A DNA stretch of 64,000 nucleotides. It comes from Pseudomonas marginalis (lineage in GTDB: Bacteria; Pseudomonadota; Gammaproteobacteria; Pseudomonadales; Pseudomonadaceae). Positions 62,030-64,000 of this stretch are shown here, one piece after another; positions within the stretch are counted from its first letter, which is position 1, and every line of letters begins with the position of its first letter. Below the pieces are notes generated by a model. The model saw only the letters and a program-made list of their open reading frames with translations. It was not told where the DNA came from and searched no databases. The stretch is from assembly GCF_001645105.1 (NCBI RefSeq), contig NZ_LKEG01000026.1, positions 197,895 through 261,894 of the forward strand. Direction: 5' to 3'. The translations under genes and the position numbers were made by a program.

Positions 62030-62815
62030 ATGCAATCCTTGCTGGCATTGACCGACACCCAGATCAGCACTTGGGTGGCGTCCTTCATTTTGCCGCTGTT
62101 CCGGATAACGGCCATGTTGATGGCCATGCCGGTGTTCGGCACGACCCTCGTGCCACGGCGGATCCGCTTGTATTTCGCCGTGGCTATTACGGTGGTGCTT
62201 GTGCCTGGCCTGCCGCCGATGCCGCCGGTCAATGCGCTGGACCTCAGTGCCCTGATGCTCATCGCCGAGCAGGTCCTGATCGGTACGCTGCTGGGCTTCT
62301 CGCTGCAGCTGTTTTTCCAGGCGTTTGTGATCGCCGGGCAAATCATCTCGATCCAGATGGGCATGGGCTTCGCGTCCATGGTCGACCCCACCAACGGTGT
62401 GTCGGCGGCGGTGATCGGGCAGTTCCTGACCATGCTGGTGACCCTGCTGTTCCTGGCGATGAACGGCCACCTGGTGGCGTTCGAGGTGCTGACCGAAAGC
62501 TTCACCACCTTGCCGGTGGGCTCGGGGCTGGTGGTCAACCATTTCTGGGAAGTGGTGGGGCGGCTTGGCTGGGTGTTGGGTGCCTCGCTGTTGCTGGTGC
62601 TGCCGGCCATTACTGCGTTGCTGGTGGTCAATATCGCGTTTGGCGTAATGACCCGTGCGGCGCCGCAACTGAACATCTTTTCGATCGGTTTCCCGTTGAC
62701 CCTGGTATTGGGCATGGGGATTTTCTGGATCGGCCTGGCGGACATTCTCAATCAGTATCAACCGCTGGCGACCGACGCCTTGCAGTTCTTACGTGACCTG
62801 GCACGGGCGCGCTGA
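62030..62815 (+). CDS. fliR: Flagellar export gate protein FliR
   Basis: 261 residues, about six membrane helices. Characteristic segments are PVFGTTLVPRRIRLYFAVAI, GFSLQLFFQAFVIAGQIISIQMGMGFASMVDPTNG and LNIFSIGFPLTLVLGM. It completes the FliPQR channel. Four bases after fliQ. Confidence 0.97.
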   Translation: MQSLLALTDTQISTWVASFILPLFRITAMLMAMPVFGTTLVPRRIRLYFAVAITVVLVPGLPPMPPVNALDLSALMLIAEQVLIGTLLGFSLQLFFQAFVIAGQIISIQMGMGFASMVDPTNGVSAAVIGQFLTMLVTLLFLAMNGHLVAFEVLTESFTTLPVGSGLVVNHFWEVVGRLGWVLGASLLLVLPAITALLVVNIAFGVMTRAAPQLNIFSIGFPLTLVLGMGIFWIGLADILNQYQPLATDALQFLRDLARAR

Positions 62816-62818
62816 GCC

Positions 62819-63955
62819 ATGGCCGAGAGCGAGAGTGGTCAGGACAAAACAGAAGACCCCACGGAGAAACGCAAAAAGGACTCCAGGGAAAAGGGCGAGA
62901 TTGCGCGCTCCAAAGAGCTCAATACCGTCGCCACCATGATGGCCGGCTCCGGTGCCTTGCTGATCTACGGCGGTGGCCTGGCGCTGGACTTGATGGAGTT
63001 GATGAAGCACAACTTCGCCTTGCCCCGCGAAGTGCTGCTCAACCCCGACGCCATGGGCCAGTACCTGCTGCACTCGGGCAAGATCGCGATCCTGGCGGTG
63101 CAGCCGATCCTGATCACCTTGCTGCTGGCCGCGCTGATCGGCCCGGTCGCCCTCGGCGGCTGGCTGTTTGCTGCCGGCAGCATGGCGCCCAAATTCAGCC
63201 GCATGAACCCCGGTGCCGGGCTCAAGCGCATGTTTTCCGCCAAGGCCTTGGTGGAGCTGCTCAAGGCCTTGGCCAAGTTCATCCTGATTCTGTTTGTGGC
63301 GTTGATGGTGTTGTCGTCCGACATCGACGACCTGCTGCGCATTGCCCATGAACCGCTGGAATCAGCGATCATCCACAGCGTGCAGGTGGTGGGCTGGAGC
63401 GCGCTGTGGATGGCGGCGGGGCTGATCATCATCGCCGCGGTGGATGCGCCGATCCAGCTGTGGGAAAGCCACAAGAAACTGCTGATGACCAAGCAGGAAG
63501 TGCGCGATGAGCACAAGGACCAGGAAGGCCGCCCCGAGGTCAAGCAGCGCATTCGCCAGCTGCAGCGGGAAATGTCCCAGCGCAAGATGATGGCCTCGGT
63601 GCCCGACGCCGACGTGATCATCACCAACCCGACCCACTACGCCGTGGCCCTCAAGTACGACCCGGAGAAGGGCGGCGCGCCGATGCTGCTGGCCAAGGGC
63701 AGCGATTTTACCGCGTTGAAAATCCGAGAAATTGCGGTGGCTCACGACATCCTCCTGCTGGAGTCGCCGGAGCTGGCGCGGTCGATCTTCTACTCCACCG
63801 ACCTCGACCAGGAAATCCCTGCCGGGTTGTACCTGGCCGTGGCGCAGGTATTGGCCTATGTCTATCAGATTCGCCAGTACCGCGCGGGCAAGGGCAAACG
63901 CCCGGATCCGCTCAAAGACCTGCCAATCCCGCCGGAATTGCGCCGCGATTCCTGA
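62819..63955 (+). CDS. flhB: Flagellar export specificity switch protein FlhB
   Basis: 378 residues. The N-terminal cytoplasmic start ESESGQDKTEDPTEKRKKDSREKGEIARSKE, four membrane helices and a C-terminal autocleaving domain are present. The NPTH cleavage site is at 270-273 (IITNPTHYAVALKY). After cleavage and FliK contact it switches export from rod/hook to filament proteins. The 45 bases after it to the window end are non-coding; flhA would be expected next. Confidence 0.98.
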   Translation: MAESESGQDKTEDPTEKRKKDSREKGEIARSKELNTVATMMAGSGALLIYGGGLALDLMELMKHNFALPREVLLNPDAMGQYLLHSGKIAILAVQPILITLLLAALIGPVALGGWLFAAGSMAPKFSRMNPGAGLKRMFSAKALVELLKALAKFILILFVALMVLSSDIDDLLRIAHEPLESAIIHSVQVVGWSALWMAAGLIIIAAVDAPIQLWESHKKLLMTKQEVRDEHKDQEGRPEVKQRIRQLQREMSQRKMMASVPDADVIITNPTHYAVALKYDPEKGGAPMLLAKGSDFTALKIREIAVAHDILLLESPELARSIFYSTDLDQEIPAGLYLAVAQVLAYVYQIRQYRAGKGKRPDPLKDLPIPPELRRDS

Positions 63956-64000
63956 TTTTTGTCGGCTACCACTCGTCGTGAATGCCTGTCTACCTGTCAA

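Noticed and set aside
1..64000. tRNA, rRNA, prophage, insertion sequences with transposase, toxin-antitoxin or defence genes.
   Set aside because: None was seen on either strand; gene content is housekeeping, cobalamin, aromatic amino acid catabolism and flagellar.

Overview
The window is chromosomal DNA from a Pseudomonas of the fluorescens complex. The basis is GC-rich coding with strong G/C third positions, the characteristic 'GTGGGAGCGGGCTTGCCCGC' type REP palindromes, the cobUTCS, phhABC/phhR, PlpD and fleQ/fleSR genes, and a polar-type flagellar cluster. I see no rRNA, tRNA, CRISPR array, transposase or prophage. Long open frames on the opposite strands of real genes are a by-product of GC-rich codon use.

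Layout. 1-560: a dispersed hairpin element and a tandem array of six 72-bp REP units. 556-3432: cobU-cobT-cobC-cobS, the last steps of cobalamin assembly, with overlapping stops and starts. 3475-5258: a MarR regulator, an MFS exporter and an overlooked 39-residue membrane peptide, with matching operators in front of both larger genes. 5293-11404: periplasmic glutathione peroxidase, a FadL-type porin, several small conserved proteins and rmuC. 11430-16010: a large hybrid histidine kinase with an N-terminal solute-symporter domain, a DUF454 membrane protein and a YecA/UPF0149 protein. 16287-24885: recQ, a second MarR regulator, the patatin autotransporter plpD, a SelW-like protein, a glycine-rich membrane protein, an EamA transporter, an AraC regulator and an LpxH-like phosphoesterase. 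25011-29267: phhC-phhB-phhA (phenylalanine hydroxylation and tyrosine transamination) and divergent phhR.

29652-63955 is a nearly unbroken flagellar locus: flgFGHIJKL, a FabH-like synthase, fliC, flaG, fliD, fliS, a FliT-like gene, fleQ, fleS-fleR, fliEFGHIJ, an hsbA-hsbR-hptB signalling module, fliK, then fliLMNOPQR-flhB. Five well-formed sigma-54 (-24/-12) promoters lie before flgF, fleS, fliE, fliK and fliL, and a sigma-28-type promoter lies before fliC. This fits the tiered FleQ -> FleSR -> FliA cascade.

Most content is well known. The less ordinary points are: the MarR/MFS operators with an apparently leaderless regulator and the 39-aa peptide; a MITE-like 240-bp element with inverted ends inserted between hptB and the fliK promoter; a lone KAS III homologue where flagellin-glycosylation genes often sit; an RsmA/CsrA-type ACAAGGA motif on the hsbA ribosome binding site; and the tandem REP array in front of cobU. 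I found no convincing wholly new multi-gene system.
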